From assembly GCA_944388805.1 (NCBI GenBank), contig CALXKE010000011.1:1-53578 (forward strand): a stretch of 53,578 bases of DNA, read 5' to 3'. Source of the DNA: an uncultured Clostridia bacterium (GTDB taxonomy: Bacteria; Bacillota; Clostridia; TANB77; CAG-508). Within the stretch, counting starts at the first letter, position 1. Each line of letters starts with the position of its first letter. The translations under genes were made by a program, and so were the position numbers. Below, one piece after another: positions 33,017 through 42,350 of the stretch. The notes under the pieces were generated by a model that saw nothing but the letters and a program-made list of their open reading frames with translations, searched no databases and was not told the DNA's origin.

Positions 33017-33180
33017 GACAAATCTCGCTTCGCGAGAACTTTTCTCTAGTTTCCTAATTTAACTATATATTTAAGTTCTCGAAGAAGCGTAAAGATTTGT
33101 CGACGCGAAAAATTGCTATGCAATTTTTCTGTGCAACTTTGTTTTTTTGTGGAATAGAAAAACTTGATTTTTCCTATTCC
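33017..33180. repeat. Three consecutive inverted repeats
   Basis: (1) An imperfect ~25-bp repeat, 33017-33041 with 33073-33101, containing ACAAATCT, GCTTC and GAGAACTT with their complements. (2) AAAAATTGC-TAT-GCAATTTTT (33108-33128). (3) GGAATAG-A5 with T5-C-CTATTCC (33151-33180). The stretch lies between the candidate small RNA and the tRNA-Gly terminator and has no coding support. Confidence 0.55.
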
Positions 33181-33183
33181 ATA

Positions 33184-33210
33184 AAAAATAGCACTAAAAT
33201 TAGTGCTATA
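33184..33210 (-). terminator. Terminator of tRNA-Gly
   Basis: AGCACTAA / TTAGTGCT stem followed on the minus strand by a T-run, 10 bp after the tRNA. Confidence 0.8.
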
Positions 33211-33219
33211 AATATTCTT

Positions 33220-33293
<74 letters not shown>

Positions 33294-33313
33294 ATTACTC
33301 TTGACATTTATAA

Positions 33314-33342
33314 ATTATACTGGTTTTTCTTCATTTTGTCAA
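33314..33342 (-). promoter_or_regulatory. Promoter of tRNA-Gly
   Basis: On the minus strand TTGACA, 17 bp, TATAAT, about 20 bp before the tRNA. The rest of 33343-33533 contains an imperfect inverted repeat (AGTTACT...AGTAACT) and no convincing gene. Confidence 0.85.
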
Positions 33343-33533
33343 TACTTTTTCAAAATTTTTTATATATATGCATGAGTTACTACTATGAAGACTTAATATT
33401 AGCTCTCATAGCAGTAACTTATGTGATAAAATCTTATAATCCTTATACTAATTTCATCACAATTCTTCTTTTAAATGATATTTGTTTATCATTTCTTTTG
33501 TTGCAAATCCGTTATACATATTTACTTGTTATT

Positions 33534-34613
33534 TTATAATTCAATAAAAAATTCTATATATTCATTATCATTTTTAACATAAATCTTGCCCTGATGCAAC
33601 TCTATAATTTGTTTGGTTATGGCAAGTCCTAATCCTGCTCCACCAGTACTACTAGTTCTTGCATCATCTCCTCTATAGAACTTTTCAAATAATTTATCCA
33701 ATTTATATTGTGGAATTTTATCTCCTTTATTCCTAAATACAATAGATATTTTTCCTTCTTTTTCTTCTAATTGTATTTCTATTGTGGTATTTTCATAACT
33801 ATAATTAATGGCATTTTTTAATAAATTATCAAAGGCTCTTGCTAGTTTATCTCCATCTCCCACATACATTACTTTATCAACAGATTTCAGATGGCATTTT
33901 AGGTTTCTTTTTTCAAGCATTGGATAACATTCATCAATCACTTGTTTTAATAGATATACTAAATTCATTTCTTGTTTATTAATCGGCATATTTTGTAAAT
34001 TATATCTTGTAATATCAAAAAATTGATTGGTTAAATCTTCTACTCTTAAGGCTTTATCTAATGCAATTTTAATATACTTTTCTTGCAATTCTTTTGATAT
34101 TTGTTTTTCATCTTTTAACAATGTTAAATATCCAATAATGGAAGTTAATGGTGTTTTCAAATCATGTGCCATATATACAATTAAATCATTTTTCTTTTGT
34201 TCTGCTTCTCTTTCATTTTTTTTGCTTAATATGTAATCATATTTAATTTCATTGATTTTATCTGAAAATTGGCTCATTTCAGTTGGTAATTTAATGGTTT
34301 CATTATCTTCTTTTAATATCAAGTCTAATGCATTATATACTTCTTGCATTCCATTTACGTATTTTGACATAAATCGATAAATAATCACTGCTAAAACAAT
34401 TCCAATATACACATATACAACAATTTCTCTATTATATACAATCCATGAATATATATCATAGTTCAAATTTGCTACAATATCTGATATAATTCCCTCAAAA
34501 AACATAGCCATAATAAAATATACAATTAAGGAAATAATCATTGCTACCATGATGTTGGCTATTAAAGACATGCTTAATCTAATTTTCCTTTTGGTTAAAT
34601 CATTCATTTTCAA
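33534..34613 (-). CDS. Sensor histidine kinase (VanS-like)
   Basis: This is a 359-residue membrane kinase with two transmembrane helices (~16-38 and ~64-80) around a short extracytoplasmic loop of only ~25 residues, so it probably senses within or near the membrane. The HisKA box is VYMAHDLKTPLTS with phospho-acceptor His150. The HATPase has N box DNLLKNAINYS, F box KLFEKFYRGDDAR and G box GGAGLGLAI. The start is TTG at 34613 or ATG at 34607; the gene overlaps the response regulator by 14 nt, as in a coupled pair. The target may include the secreted C39-like protein encoded divergently (inference). Confidence 0.9.
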   Translation of the reverse strand: MKMNDLTKRKIRLSMSLIANIMVAMIISLIVYFIMAMFFEGIISDIVANLNYDIYSWIVYNREIVVYVYIGIVLAVIIYRFMSKYVNGMQEVYNALDLILKEDNETIKLPTEMSQFSDKINEIKYDYILSKKNEREAEQKKNDLIVYMAHDLKTPLTSIIGYLTLLKDEKQISKELQEKYIKIALDKALRVEDLTNQFFDITRYNLQNMPINKQEMNLVYLLKQVIDECYPMLEKRNLKCHLKSVDKVMYVGDGDKLARAFDNLLKNAINYSYENTTIEIQLEEKEGKISIVFRNKGDKIPQYKLDKLFEKFYRGDDARTSSTGGAGLGLAITKQIIELHQGKIYVKNDNEYIEFFIEL

Positions 34614-35289
34614 TTTTATATCCCACTCCCCATACTGTTTTTATAAATTTTGGATGTTTGGTATCTTCATTTAATTTTTCTCTTATCCTTCTAATATGCA
34701 CCATAACTGTATTATTACTGTCTAAATATTTTTCTTTCCATACCTTTTCAAATAACTCTTCCGAAGGAATCACTTTTCCTCTGTTTTCTGCTAAGTATAA
34801 CAATATTTCAAATTCCATTGGTGTGAAATCGATTTCTTTTTCATATAGTGAGCATTTGTGTTTATCTTTATCTATCACTAAACCATTAATTTCAATTATA
34901 TTATTGGATGTATGTTCTCCATTATATAATGTGTATCTTCTTAATGCTGATTTTACTCTTGCCACCAACTCTAACGGATTGAAGGGTTTGGTAATATAGT
35001 CATCTGCTCCTAACGTTAATCCTTTTATCTTATCATTATCCTCTATTTTAGCAGTTAGCATAATGACAGGAAATTTAAGTCCTTTTTCACGGATATATCT
35101 ACAAATTTCAAATCCATCTTTTCCTTCGATCATCACATCTAAAATAGCAACATCTATTTTCTTTGTATCAATACAATTGATTGCCTCTTCTGATGTATAA
35201 AATTTATATATCTGATAATTTTCATTTTGCAGATACAATTCTACCAAATCTGCAATTTCTTTTTCATCATCTAATACTAAAATATTCAT
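34600..35289 (-). CDS. Response regulator, OmpR/PhoB family (VanR-like)
   Basis: This is a 229-residue regulator. The receiver domain (1-115) has acidic pocket Asp7-Asp8, phospho-acceptor Asp51 (AILDVMIEG), the Thr of MLTAK and Lys of YITKPF. The winged-helix DNA-binding domain (~130-228) has MEFEILLYLAENRGKVIPSEELFEKVW and VMVHIRRIREKL. I start at ATG 35289 (MNILVLDDE), with GAAAGG ~9 nt upstream; the extension to 35316 only translates the leader. First gene of the two-component operon. Confidence 0.92.
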   Translation of the reverse strand: MNILVLDDEKEIADLVELYLQNENYQIYKFYTSEEAINCIDTKKIDVAILDVMIEGKDGFEICRYIREKGLKFPVIMLTAKIEDNDKIKGLTLGADDYITKPFNPLELVARVKSALRRYTLYNGEHTSNNIIEINGLVIDKDKHKCSLYEKEIDFTPMEFEILLYLAENRGKVIPSEELFEKVWKEKYLDSNNTVMVHIRRIREKLNEDTKHPKFIKTVWGVGYKIENE

Positions 35290-35526
35290 TTCTACAATTC
35301 CTTTCTCAAGGTTCAAATTATATGAAAAAATTAAAATTTTAGCAATAAAATTTTGTTTTTTCTCTTTATCGCATTATACCATATAAATCCCCTATTTTTA
35401 TTCTTTTTTCAGAAATGTAAGAAAATGTTAAGAATTTGTTAATCCTTTCTTAAAGTTCTTTTTGTATTTATTTTGTAAAATTTATATGAAGTAAAACTAA
35501 AGAATTTTCAGAAAGAAGGTTATAAC

Positions 35527-36291
35527 ATGAAAAAAAGAATACATAGAAAACTAAATAAGAAAAGATTATTTCTATCTTTACTCCTATTATGTGTCATTTT
35601 TTATTTATATATAAATTCTCAAGATATTTCTGTTGAAAGTACACATTTTATTTCTTCTTTAAAAAACAATTCTGAATATGATGTTATCAAACAAGATACT
35701 AATCGTAATTACACAGGAATTGGTCAAGAAAAAGTAAAACATAAAGATGGCTATTTTACTACTTTTACAACAGAAAAAAATCATCAAAAAACTTATGTGG
35801 AATATAAACAAAATGGAGATGCCTCTTGGAGCAATAATACCTATTGGGGAGATACCATGGCTCAAAATGGATGTGGTATAACCGTTATGTCTATTATTTT
35901 AAGTGGTTATAACAAAAATTACACTCCTGAAGATTTACGACAAAAATATTATCCTGTTATGGATTATGAACAATTTCCAAGTGAATTGGCTTCTACCTTT
36001 GGGATTCAAAATTCTGGCTTTTACTATGATTCTGACCATTTATCTAATACAGCTATTGAAGAACATTTACTTACCAATAGACCGATTATTGTTTGTGTTT
36101 GGAACCAACCACATAATAACCGATGGACTACTGCTTCACATTATATGGCTCTTCTTGCTACTGATGGAAATGGAATGGTTTATGTTTCTAATCCTAATGG
36201 TTTAGAGAATGATAGTAAAAGCTCTGGTTGGTATGATATTAATGAAGTTACTCCTTATCTTGCAAAGGCAATTTATATTGAGGAATATTGA
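35527..36291 (+). CDS. Secreted C39-like cysteine peptidase family protein
   Basis: This is a 254-residue protein. A basic N-terminus and one hydrophobic helix (~14-28) act as signal or anchor. The C-terminal ~150 residues match the peptidase C39-like family: catalytic Cys in AQNGCGITVMSIILSGY, His in ASHYMALLATDGNG, and Asn/Asp in VSNPNG. It is probably extracytoplasmic, with either peptidase activity or peptide binding. GAAAGAAGG lies before ATG. Divergent from the VanR/S-like pair, which may control it. Confidence 0.82.
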   Translation: MKKRIHRKLNKKRLFLSLLLLCVIFYLYINSQDISVESTHFISSLKNNSEYDVIKQDTNRNYTGIGQEKVKHKDGYFTTFTTEKNHQKTYVEYKQNGDASWSNNTYWGDTMAQNGCGITVMSIILSGYNKNYTPEDLRQKYYPVMDYEQFPSELASTFGIQNSGFYYDSDHLSNTAIEEHLLTNRPIIVCVWNQPHNNRWTTASHYMALLATDGNGMVYVSNPNGLENDSKSSGWYDINEVTPYLAKAIYIEEY

Positions 36292-36300
36292 TTCTACTAT

Positions 36301-36351
36301 AAGTAAACTAATAGTCGAGAAAACTAAACTGATTATCGGTTTACTTTTTTT
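36301..36351 (+). terminator. Terminator of C39-like gene
   Basis: AGTAAAC ... GTTTACT stem, imperfectly extended inward, with seven Ts. Confidence 0.7.
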
Positions 36352-36469
36352 ATGAGACATAGTAACATTGAATTATACGAAAACACAAATATTGTTAGGT
36401 GGAAAAATCATTATGTTTTTGCAATTTTTCCAACTTAACTTATCCATTAAGAAAGGAAAGGGATTGATT

Positions 36470-36865
36470 ATGAAAAGTATAGGAGAAACCATTGCTTCTT
36501 TAAGAAAACAAAAAGGTATGACTCAAAATGAATTAGCTGAAAAAATGAATGTTACGGATAAGGCTGTTTCAAAATGGGAACGAGATTTATCTTGCCCAGA
36601 TATTAACACCATTTCAAAATTAGCAGATATATTAGATGTATCTGTTGAAGAATTATTGAAAGCTAAAAAGAAAGAAGATTCCAATACAAAAATGAAAGAT
36701 TTAATAAATTTAATTTTTAAAGCTATTGCTTTAGCTATGGGAATTGCTGTTGTGGTATTAAATATATTAAATCAAATCGATATAAAATCATCTATCATTA
36801 TGTTAGGAATCGGTATTACTTGTATGGCTATTTATTTATTAGGTAATAAGGAAACTACTAACTAA
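36470..36865 (+). CDS. XRE HTH regulator with two membrane helices
   Basis: This is a 131-residue protein. HTH at 1-62 (IASLRKQKGMTQNELAEKMNVTDKAVSKWERDLSCPDI, a widespread clostridial regulator motif), then a Lys-rich linker and two transmembrane helices (~82-104, ~108-124) with a short tail. It is a membrane-anchored regulator. ATG 36470 has GAAAGGAAAGGG 7 nt upstream; the frame further upstream (from 36368) is not supported. Confidence 0.86.
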   Translation: MKSIGETIASLRKQKGMTQNELAEKMNVTDKAVSKWERDLSCPDINTISKLADILDVSVEELLKAKKKEDSNTKMKDLINLIFKAIALAMGIAVVVLNILNQIDIKSSIIMLGIGITCMAIYLLGNKETTN

Positions 36866-36902
36866 TCCTATAAAAATACTCATATCATAATACATAATTG
36901 AA

Positions 36903-36936
36903 TCCCAGAAGTTACGATATCATAACCTCTGGGATT
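36903..36936. terminator. Bidirectional terminator
   Basis: CCCAGA-GTTA ... TAAC-TCTGGG stem between convergent genes. Confidence 0.75.
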
Positions 36937-36941
36937 ATATT

Positions 36942-38276
36942 TTATCCTTCCCATTCCTCTGGTTCAGGCATATATTCTTCTATAAAAGTCCATGTATCTC
37001 CCATATCATTTGACTTATAAGCTGCTTTCGTTCCTCCATTATAATCCTCATCACTACCTTGTCCAACAACTAAAATCAATTCATTATTTTCATTGATATA
37101 TGGCATTTCTGGTGTATCATAGACATCCTGCCAATTTAAATTAAGTGTTGTGTCTTCTAAAGTTTGTGCTGGTATTTGTACTTCTGAAAATGTTTTCATT
37201 CCATCTGTTGTTTTATATAAAATAGCTTTTTCTCCTGCTGATACAGGATTTACCAAAAATCCTACATTTTCATCAAACATTTTAAACTGTGCACCATCTC
37301 TGATAGAACCATTCTCATTAGCTCCATTTCCTACACTCGTCCAAGTCTCTCCCCCATCTTGTGTTTTTAATATTTCTATAAATCTTTCTCCTCCTAGTGC
37401 AGCATCTACAACTTCCACTAAATATCCTGTGTTTGCATTCAAAAATTGTAGATACATAGGATTTCCTTCACCCTTATATTCTTTTAGTTCCCAAGTTTTT
37501 CCTTTATCTTTTGAATATATCATTTGATTATCCATATTCATAATAGCTGTCACTTCTTCAGAGATTGTATATAAATTATCTGTTAATTTATATTTTTTAG
37601 AGCTATCTCTAAATTCTATCCCGTTCGTTTCTACTTCTTTCCAAGTATTGCTATTATCATAGGTTACATATATTTTTTCATTTTCTATCTTATAAGTACA
37701 TTGTTTCTCTTTATCCTCATAGTATTTTTTATTTTCAAATTGAAATTGTTGTTGTTCAGCTTCTGCTTGTCCACTTTCTTTGTACTGCTGTATTTGATAT
37801 TCTACTGGTTTCATTCTAGCAGTTACAAAATATTTAGAAATTTGATTTTCTTCTCTTAATAAAAATTTCAAAACCCATTGGCAAGAAAGTATATGATTTT
37901 CTTCATATATTCCCCATTCATTTTCTAGAAAATAATCGCTTTCCTTTTTAGCTGTTTTTAATTCAAAATCAATTTGCACATATTGGTTTTCTTCTTCTAA
38001 AACTTCCACATTTTTAATTTCTATACTTTTTATTTTTTCCGTTCTTGGTACATATTTTTGCATATATTGTCCAACATATTGATTGATCCAGTCAGTTGCA
38101 ATTTTAGATAAATCTTGTTCTTCTGTTTCTATATAAAATGTTCTTTCTGATTTGATATCAATTTTACTTTGTTGATAAAAATAATAACCTATATAGCTAC
38201 ATATCATAACAGCTATTAATATCAATATGCAAAGAATAATTAATATTGCTTTTTTATGTTGTTTGATAAATTCCAT
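36942..38276 (-). CDS. BNR/Ycf48-like beta-propeller surface protein
   Basis: This is a 444-residue protein. A transmembrane helix at ~10-33 anchors it. Residues ~35-190 form an unassigned alpha/beta region. Then several Asp-box (BNR) units follow: YSKDKGKTWEL, KTQDGGETWTS, KTTDGMKTFSE and KSNDMGDTWTF, spaced ~50-60 residues as in sialidase/Ycf48-type propellers. No sialidase catalytic residues are evident, so a binding or structural role outside the membrane is more likely. Transcribed alone. Confidence 0.78.
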   Translation of the reverse strand: MEFIKQHKKAILIILCILILIAVMICSYIGYYFYQQSKIDIKSERTFYIETEEQDLSKIATDWINQYVGQYMQKYVPRTEKIKSIEIKNVEVLEEENQYVQIDFELKTAKKESDYFLENEWGIYEENHILSCQWVLKFLLREENQISKYFVTARMKPVEYQIQQYKESGQAEAEQQQFQFENKKYYEDKEKQCTYKIENEKIYVTYDNSNTWKEVETNGIEFRDSSKKYKLTDNLYTISEEVTAIMNMDNQMIYSKDKGKTWELKEYKGEGNPMYLQFLNANTGYLVEVVDAALGGERFIEILKTQDGGETWTSVGNGANENGSIRDGAQFKMFDENVGFLVNPVSAGEKAILYKTTDGMKTFSEVQIPAQTLEDTTLNLNWQDVYDTPEMPYINENNELILVVGQGSDEDYNGGTKAAYKSNDMGDTWTFIEEYMPEPEEWEG

Positions 38277-38518
38277 TGTAACTCACATTCCTTCCTAAAA
38301 CATAAATCATGAAGCTTAGCAACACCAAAATCGTAATTATTTTTCAACTTTTTCCACTATGTTCACTTTGCATATTATATCATATCACTTTTTTATTTTG
38401 AATGAACTTGATAAATTTTATATATCAGCTTTTTTAAGAAATAATTATGATGAAATTGGGTATACTCGTTAAAAATCTAAATAGTATCAAATCATATGTG
38501 ATTTTTATGTGTATTTTA

Positions 38519-38547
38519 TTGACAACTATCATCTGAAAAAATAAAAT
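38519..38547 (+). promoter_or_regulatory. Promoter of V-type ATPase operon
   Basis: TTGACA, 17 bp, TAAAAT, 45 bp before the first subunit gene. The remainder of 38277-38518 contains no gene. Confidence 0.75.
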
Positions 38548-38592
38548 ATAGATGAAAATAAAAATTCATTCAATATATAAGAGGTGAATTAA

Positions 38593-38934
38593 ATGGATAA
38601 AAAACTCATTGATCATATATTACAAATTGACGAGCTTGCTAAAAAAAATGTATCAGAAATTGAAGAAAAAAATAAAGAAGTAGAAACATATATAAAGCAA
38701 GAAATTACAGCTAAAGAGGTTGCTCTTGAGGCACAATATAAAAAAAATATATTACAATTTCAACAAAATCTTGAAAATTCTTTTGCCAAAAAAGAAAAAG
38801 AAGTAGAATCAGAAACTTTAGAAAAATTAAACCATAAAAGAAATACATTTGAAGCCATGAAAGAAGAAAATGTAAATCAAATAATAAATCATATATTAAA
38901 AGAGGTGGTTTCAAATAATGAGAACAATGAATAA
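38593..38934 (+). CDS. V-type ATPase peripheral-stalk subunit (G/H, NtpF-like)
   Basis: This is a 113-residue protein, almost entirely a long Lys/Glu-rich coiled coil. In this position (first gene of a V/A-ATPase operon) it is the partner of subunit E in the peripheral stalk. AGAGGTG lies 7 nt before ATG. Its end overlaps the next gene by 17 nt. Sequence alone would not identify it; the operon does. Confidence 0.75.
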   Translation: MDKKLIDHILQIDELAKKNVSEIEEKNKEVETYIKQEITAKEVALEAQYKKNILQFQQNLENSFAKKEKEVESETLEKLNHKRNTFEAMKEENVNQIINHILKEVVSNNENNE

Positions 38935-39877
38935 TCCTGGTTTAAATGCAAAATTAAAAGCAATGTATGCACAAAAATTGAAAAAAGAGGATTTAGAAGA
39001 TCTAATAAAACAAAATAATTTAACTGATGCGATTATTCTTCTAAAATCTAAATTACCTGAATTAGATAATTTATCTGATAATGCAAAAAGAATGGAATTA
39101 GAAACAGCATTAGATACACTTTTAATATATGATATTCAAAAAATTCTTAAGTATTTGCATGGTGCAAACAAAGAAATATTTACACAATATATTATAAAAT
39201 ACAAAATAGAAACTATCAAAAAGCTATACGAAAACATAGATAGTCCAAAAGTAAAAACGATACAAAGTAATGATTGGATTGAACATATATTTACAGATTT
39301 AAAAGTTCTATATACAGCCACTAGTAAAGAAGATTTTATTGATAAAATTCCTGATAAAAATATAAAATCAATTTTTGAAAATAGTCACACAGATTTTGAA
39401 AGAGAAAATACATTAGATAAATATTATTTTGAAAACTTATTCAAAACAGTAAAAGGGAAAAATAAAAAAATAGAAACATTATTAAATATAAGAATTGACT
39501 TATTAAATATCCTTTGGACATATCGATGTAAAAAATATTATGGAATTGTCAATCAAGATATATTAATTCCTCATTTTTACAAAATCGATTTAAATACCAT
39601 TCAAAAAATTGAAAATGCAAACACCCTAGAGGATTTAAATCAAGCTTTAGCTGGTACTATTTATCAAAATATGATTGGTACACATATTGAAAGTGATATT
39701 AAAAAATATGTATATCAAAAAAGTAAAAAAGCATTTAGAAATGAATTATTAGATTTAAGCATGATTATTAGCTATTTTAAAATATTAGAAACAGAAAAAG
39801 AAAATATTGTAACCATTATAGAAGGCATTAGATATAAAATGTCTAAGCCAAGTATCGAAAGTAAAATTATTATATAA
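38918..39877 (+). CDS. ntpC: V-type ATPase subunit C (central stalk cap)
   Basis: This is a 319-residue helical protein of the V0D/AC39 family: NPGLNAKLKAMYAQKL at the start, a repeated three-lobe helical pattern, and DLLNILWTYRCKKYYG in the third quarter. It links the rotor ring to the central stalk. AGAGGTGG lies ~9 nt before ATG. It is placed second in the operon, before subunit I, unlike the Enterococcus hirae order in which it follows E. Confidence 0.82.
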   Translation: MRTMNNPGLNAKLKAMYAQKLKKEDLEDLIKQNNLTDAIILLKSKLPELDNLSDNAKRMELETALDTLLIYDIQKILKYLHGANKEIFTQYIIKYKIETIKKLYENIDSPKVKTIQSNDWIEHIFTDLKVLYTATSKEDFIDKIPDKNIKSIFENSHTDFERENTLDKYYFENLFKTVKGKNKKIETLLNIRIDLLNILWTYRCKKYYGIVNQDILIPHFYKIDLNTIQKIENANTLEDLNQALAGTIYQNMIGTHIESDIKKYVYQKSKKAFRNELLDLSMIISYFKILETEKENIVTIIEGIRYKMSKPSIESKIII

Positions 39878-39895
39878 ACAAAAGAGGTGAAAATT

Positions 39896-41773
39896 TTGGC
39901 TATAGAAAGAATGAAATTTTTAAGCATGACTGGTAAAGAAGAAAATTTAGATTTTATTATCGCCAATGATTTAATCGGTTCTGGATTTCAACCAGAAAAT
40001 GCTTTAAAAGTTTTAGAAAAAGGTTGGAAACTTACATATTTTTCATATGATTCTCGTATAAAAGAATATATCAAAAAAGCCGAAAATTTACTAAAGAAAT
40101 TGGATATACATTATGAGGAAAAGTCAGTTGAATTAACACAAAATTTTGATACACTCAAGCAATTTATAGAAACTTCTGAATCAAAAATAAACAATGTATA
40201 TCAAGAAATTGCAGAAAAGGAAAAAGAAATAGAAGAATTAAATACGAGTATTGTTCCGATTGAACATCTTAAGAATTTTCCAGAAACATTAGAAAATTTA
40301 TACAATTTAAGATACATGTCGTTTCGATTTGGTGTGTTTTCTTTAGAAAATTATGATGAACTTTGTAAAGAATTAGAACATATAGATGCCATTTTATTAG
40401 AATTGGATAAAACCGAAGATGAAGTTTGGGTAGTATATTTTACACCTAAAGCTCTGTCTGAAAAAGTAGATAGCTATTTTAAAGTAATGAAATTTAAAAG
40501 AATTTGGCTTCCAGAAGATTTTAAAGGAATGCCAGCAGAAGTAATTACACAAGTAAACACATATATAAAAGAAAATCAAACACAAATAGAAAATCAAAAA
40601 ATAAAACTTTCTGAATTGAGAGAAACCATCGGAAGAGAATTAATCCATACTTATTTACAGTTACAACTTTTAGAAAAAATAAATAAAGTAAAAAAATATA
40701 TGGCACATGATAATAAAGGTTCTTTTTATATTGTTGGTTGGATTCCTTATCATAATTTAGAAGCTTTAACAACTAAATTAAAAAATCATCAAGTAGAATA
40801 TGTTGTTAAAAGTCATGATGAAGTAGCAAGTACACCACCAACAAAATTGAAAAATAATAAAATTATAAAACCTTTTGAATCCATTGTAAAAATGTATGGA
40901 ACACCAAATTATACAGAAATGGATCCAACACTATTTGTTGCAATAACTGCATTTTTAATGTTTGGTTTTATGTTTGGAGATGTCGGACAAGGCTTAATTA
41001 TCGCACTAATTGGATTTATTTTAATTAAAAAGAAAAAATCTTTAGGTCCTATATTTACAGCCGCAGGAATTTCAGCAATTTTATTTGGATTCCTGTATGG
41101 TAGTGTCTTTGGAAAAGAAGATATTATCAAAGGAATCGTACCAAGTCCAATGGACAATATTCAAAACATGTTAGTTTTTGGAATTGGTAGTGGAGCTATA
41201 TTAATTTTAATTGCCATGATATTTAATATTAAAAATGGTATTAAAAATAAAGATATCTCACGTGCTCTATTTGATAAAAATGGATTAGCTGGATTAATTT
41301 TTTATAGTGTTATCTTAATTCTAGTCGTAGGATTATTACAAAATGGAAAAATGATTTTAAGCTTAACAATTACATTGGTATTAATTATTATACCTTTACT
41401 TCTTATTTTATTTAAAGAAAAAATTGAAAATCTTTTAAATAAAAAGAAAGCAAAGGAAAAAGTATCCATTGTAGAAAAAATATTTGAACTAATAGAAATG
41501 CTTTTAAGTATGGCAAGCAATACAATTTCATTTGTTAGACTAGCGGCTTTTGCCATCAATCATGTTGGTTTATGTATGGCTGTATATATTTTATCCAATA
41601 TGTTTGGTAGTACTGGAAGTTTAATAGTTGCTATTATTGGTAATGGTATTGTTATCGTTCTTGAAGGTTTAATTGTTGCCATTCAAGTATTAAGATTAGA
41701 ATATTATGAATTATTTAGTAGATTTTATTCTGGAGATGGAAAAGAATATATTCCAATTGAAAATGAAAAATAA
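39896..41773 (+). CDS. ntpI: V-type ATPase subunit I (a-type stator)
   Basis: This is a 625-residue protein. The cytoplasmic half (~1-320) is helical with a coiled coil. The membrane half has about eight helices, including MFGFMFGDVGQGLIIALIGF and the conserved SFVRLAAFAINHVGL, which contains the essential arginine that faces the c-ring. The start is TTG 39896 (MAIERMKFLSM), with GAGGTG 6 nt upstream; GTG 39887 lies within the ribosome binding site. The C-terminal LRLEYYELFSRFYSGDG is typical. Confidence 0.92.
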   Translation: MAIERMKFLSMTGKEENLDFIIANDLIGSGFQPENALKVLEKGWKLTYFSYDSRIKEYIKKAENLLKKLDIHYEEKSVELTQNFDTLKQFIETSESKINNVYQEIAEKEKEIEELNTSIVPIEHLKNFPETLENLYNLRYMSFRFGVFSLENYDELCKELEHIDAILLELDKTEDEVWVVYFTPKALSEKVDSYFKVMKFKRIWLPEDFKGMPAEVITQVNTYIKENQTQIENQKIKLSELRETIGRELIHTYLQLQLLEKINKVKKYMAHDNKGSFYIVGWIPYHNLEALTTKLKNHQVEYVVKSHDEVASTPPTKLKNNKIIKPFESIVKMYGTPNYTEMDPTLFVAITAFLMFGFMFGDVGQGLIIALIGFILIKKKKSLGPIFTAAGISAILFGFLYGSVFGKEDIIKGIVPSPMDNIQNMLVFGIGSGAILILIAMIFNIKNGIKNKDISRALFDKNGLAGLIFYSVILILVVGLLQNGKMILSLTITLVLIIIPLLLILFKEKIENLLNKKKAKEKVSIVEKIFELIEMLLSMASNTISFVRLAAFAINHVGLCMAVYILSNMFGSTGSLIVAIIGNGIVIVLEGLIVAIQVLRLEYYELFSRFYSGDGKEYIPIENEK

Positions 41774-41807
41774 AAAAGGGAAAATTGAGTCCGTCCCCAA
41801 AATCCCT
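41772..41807. mobile_element. Solo terminal inverted repeat of the MITE-like family
   Basis: These 36 bp match the right end of the element at 10097-10315 with one substitution and one indel in the A-run region (GAGTCCGTCCCCAAAATCCCT is shared exactly). It overlaps the stop codon of subunit I and fills most of the 60-bp gap before subunit K. Confidence 0.75.
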
Positions 41808-41833
41808 ATTTGGAGAAAGGAAAGGAATTTAGT

Positions 41834-42337
41834 ATGAGAAAAAAAGTTTTTAATGTAATTTTAATATTTGCTATTATTTTTGGAGTTTTAAGTGCAGGTT
41901 CTGTTTATGCTGTGAGTACTACAAATTCTTCTGCTAGTGTAAACACTAGTAATGCAAATACCACTTCTTTAGAAAATACAACTATTAATACTTCATCAGA
42001 AAGTATTGTTGGTGAAGAAACCACTAGTCAAGTTGAAACCGAAATTCCAGCAGAAACACAAATGCAAACACAAGCACAAACAACTTCTGAGCAAGCAACA
42101 TCTACTGAAAATGAAGGTTTATCTAACCATGATATGGGATTACTTGCAGCTGCATTAGCAACAGGACTTGCTTGTATTGGTGCAGGTATTGCTGTTGCCG
42201 TTGTTGCTTCTAGTGCCATTGGTGCTATTAGCGAAAATCCTTCTTTATTAGGAAAAACAATTATATTTGCAGGTTTAGCAGAAGGTATTGCCATCTATGG
42301 TTTAATTATATCTATCATGATATTAAATAAAATATAA
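41834..42337 (+). CDS. ntpK: V-type ATPase proteolipid (c-ring) subunit K with N-terminal extension
   Basis: This is a 167-residue protein. Residues 1-29 look like a cleavable signal peptide (MRKKVFNVILIFAIIFGVLSAGSVYA). Residues ~30-98 are a low-complexity Ser/Thr/Asn/Gln/Glu segment. The final ~65 residues are one c-subunit hairpin: LLAAALATGLACIGAGIAVAVVASSAIGAI, then IIFAGLAEGIAIYGLIISIMI with ion-binding Glu150. The ring is therefore built from single-hairpin subunits. GAAAGGAAAGGA lies 8 nt before ATG. Na+ or H+ specificity cannot be decided; Glu150 is followed by Gly rather than Ser/Thr. Confidence 0.88.
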   Translation: MRKKVFNVILIFAIIFGVLSAGSVYAVSTTNSSASVNTSNANTTSLENTTINTSSESIVGEETTSQVETEIPAETQMQTQAQTTSEQATSTENEGLSNHDMGLLAAALATGLACIGAGIAVAVVASSAIGAISENPSLLGKTIIFAGLAEGIAIYGLIISIMILNKI

Positions 42338-42350
42338 AGGAAGATCTTAA

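Noticed and set aside
33372..33539. 55-codon hydrophobic ORF after tRNA-Gly
   Set aside because: No ribosome binding site; it lies over an imperfect inverted repeat in a tRNA promoter region, and composition alone explains the hydrophobic reading.
33534..35289. Vancomycin-resistance cluster
   Set aside because: The two-component pair is VanR/VanS-like, but no vanH, vanA/B ligase, vanX or vanY gene is nearby; the neighbour is a C39-like protein.
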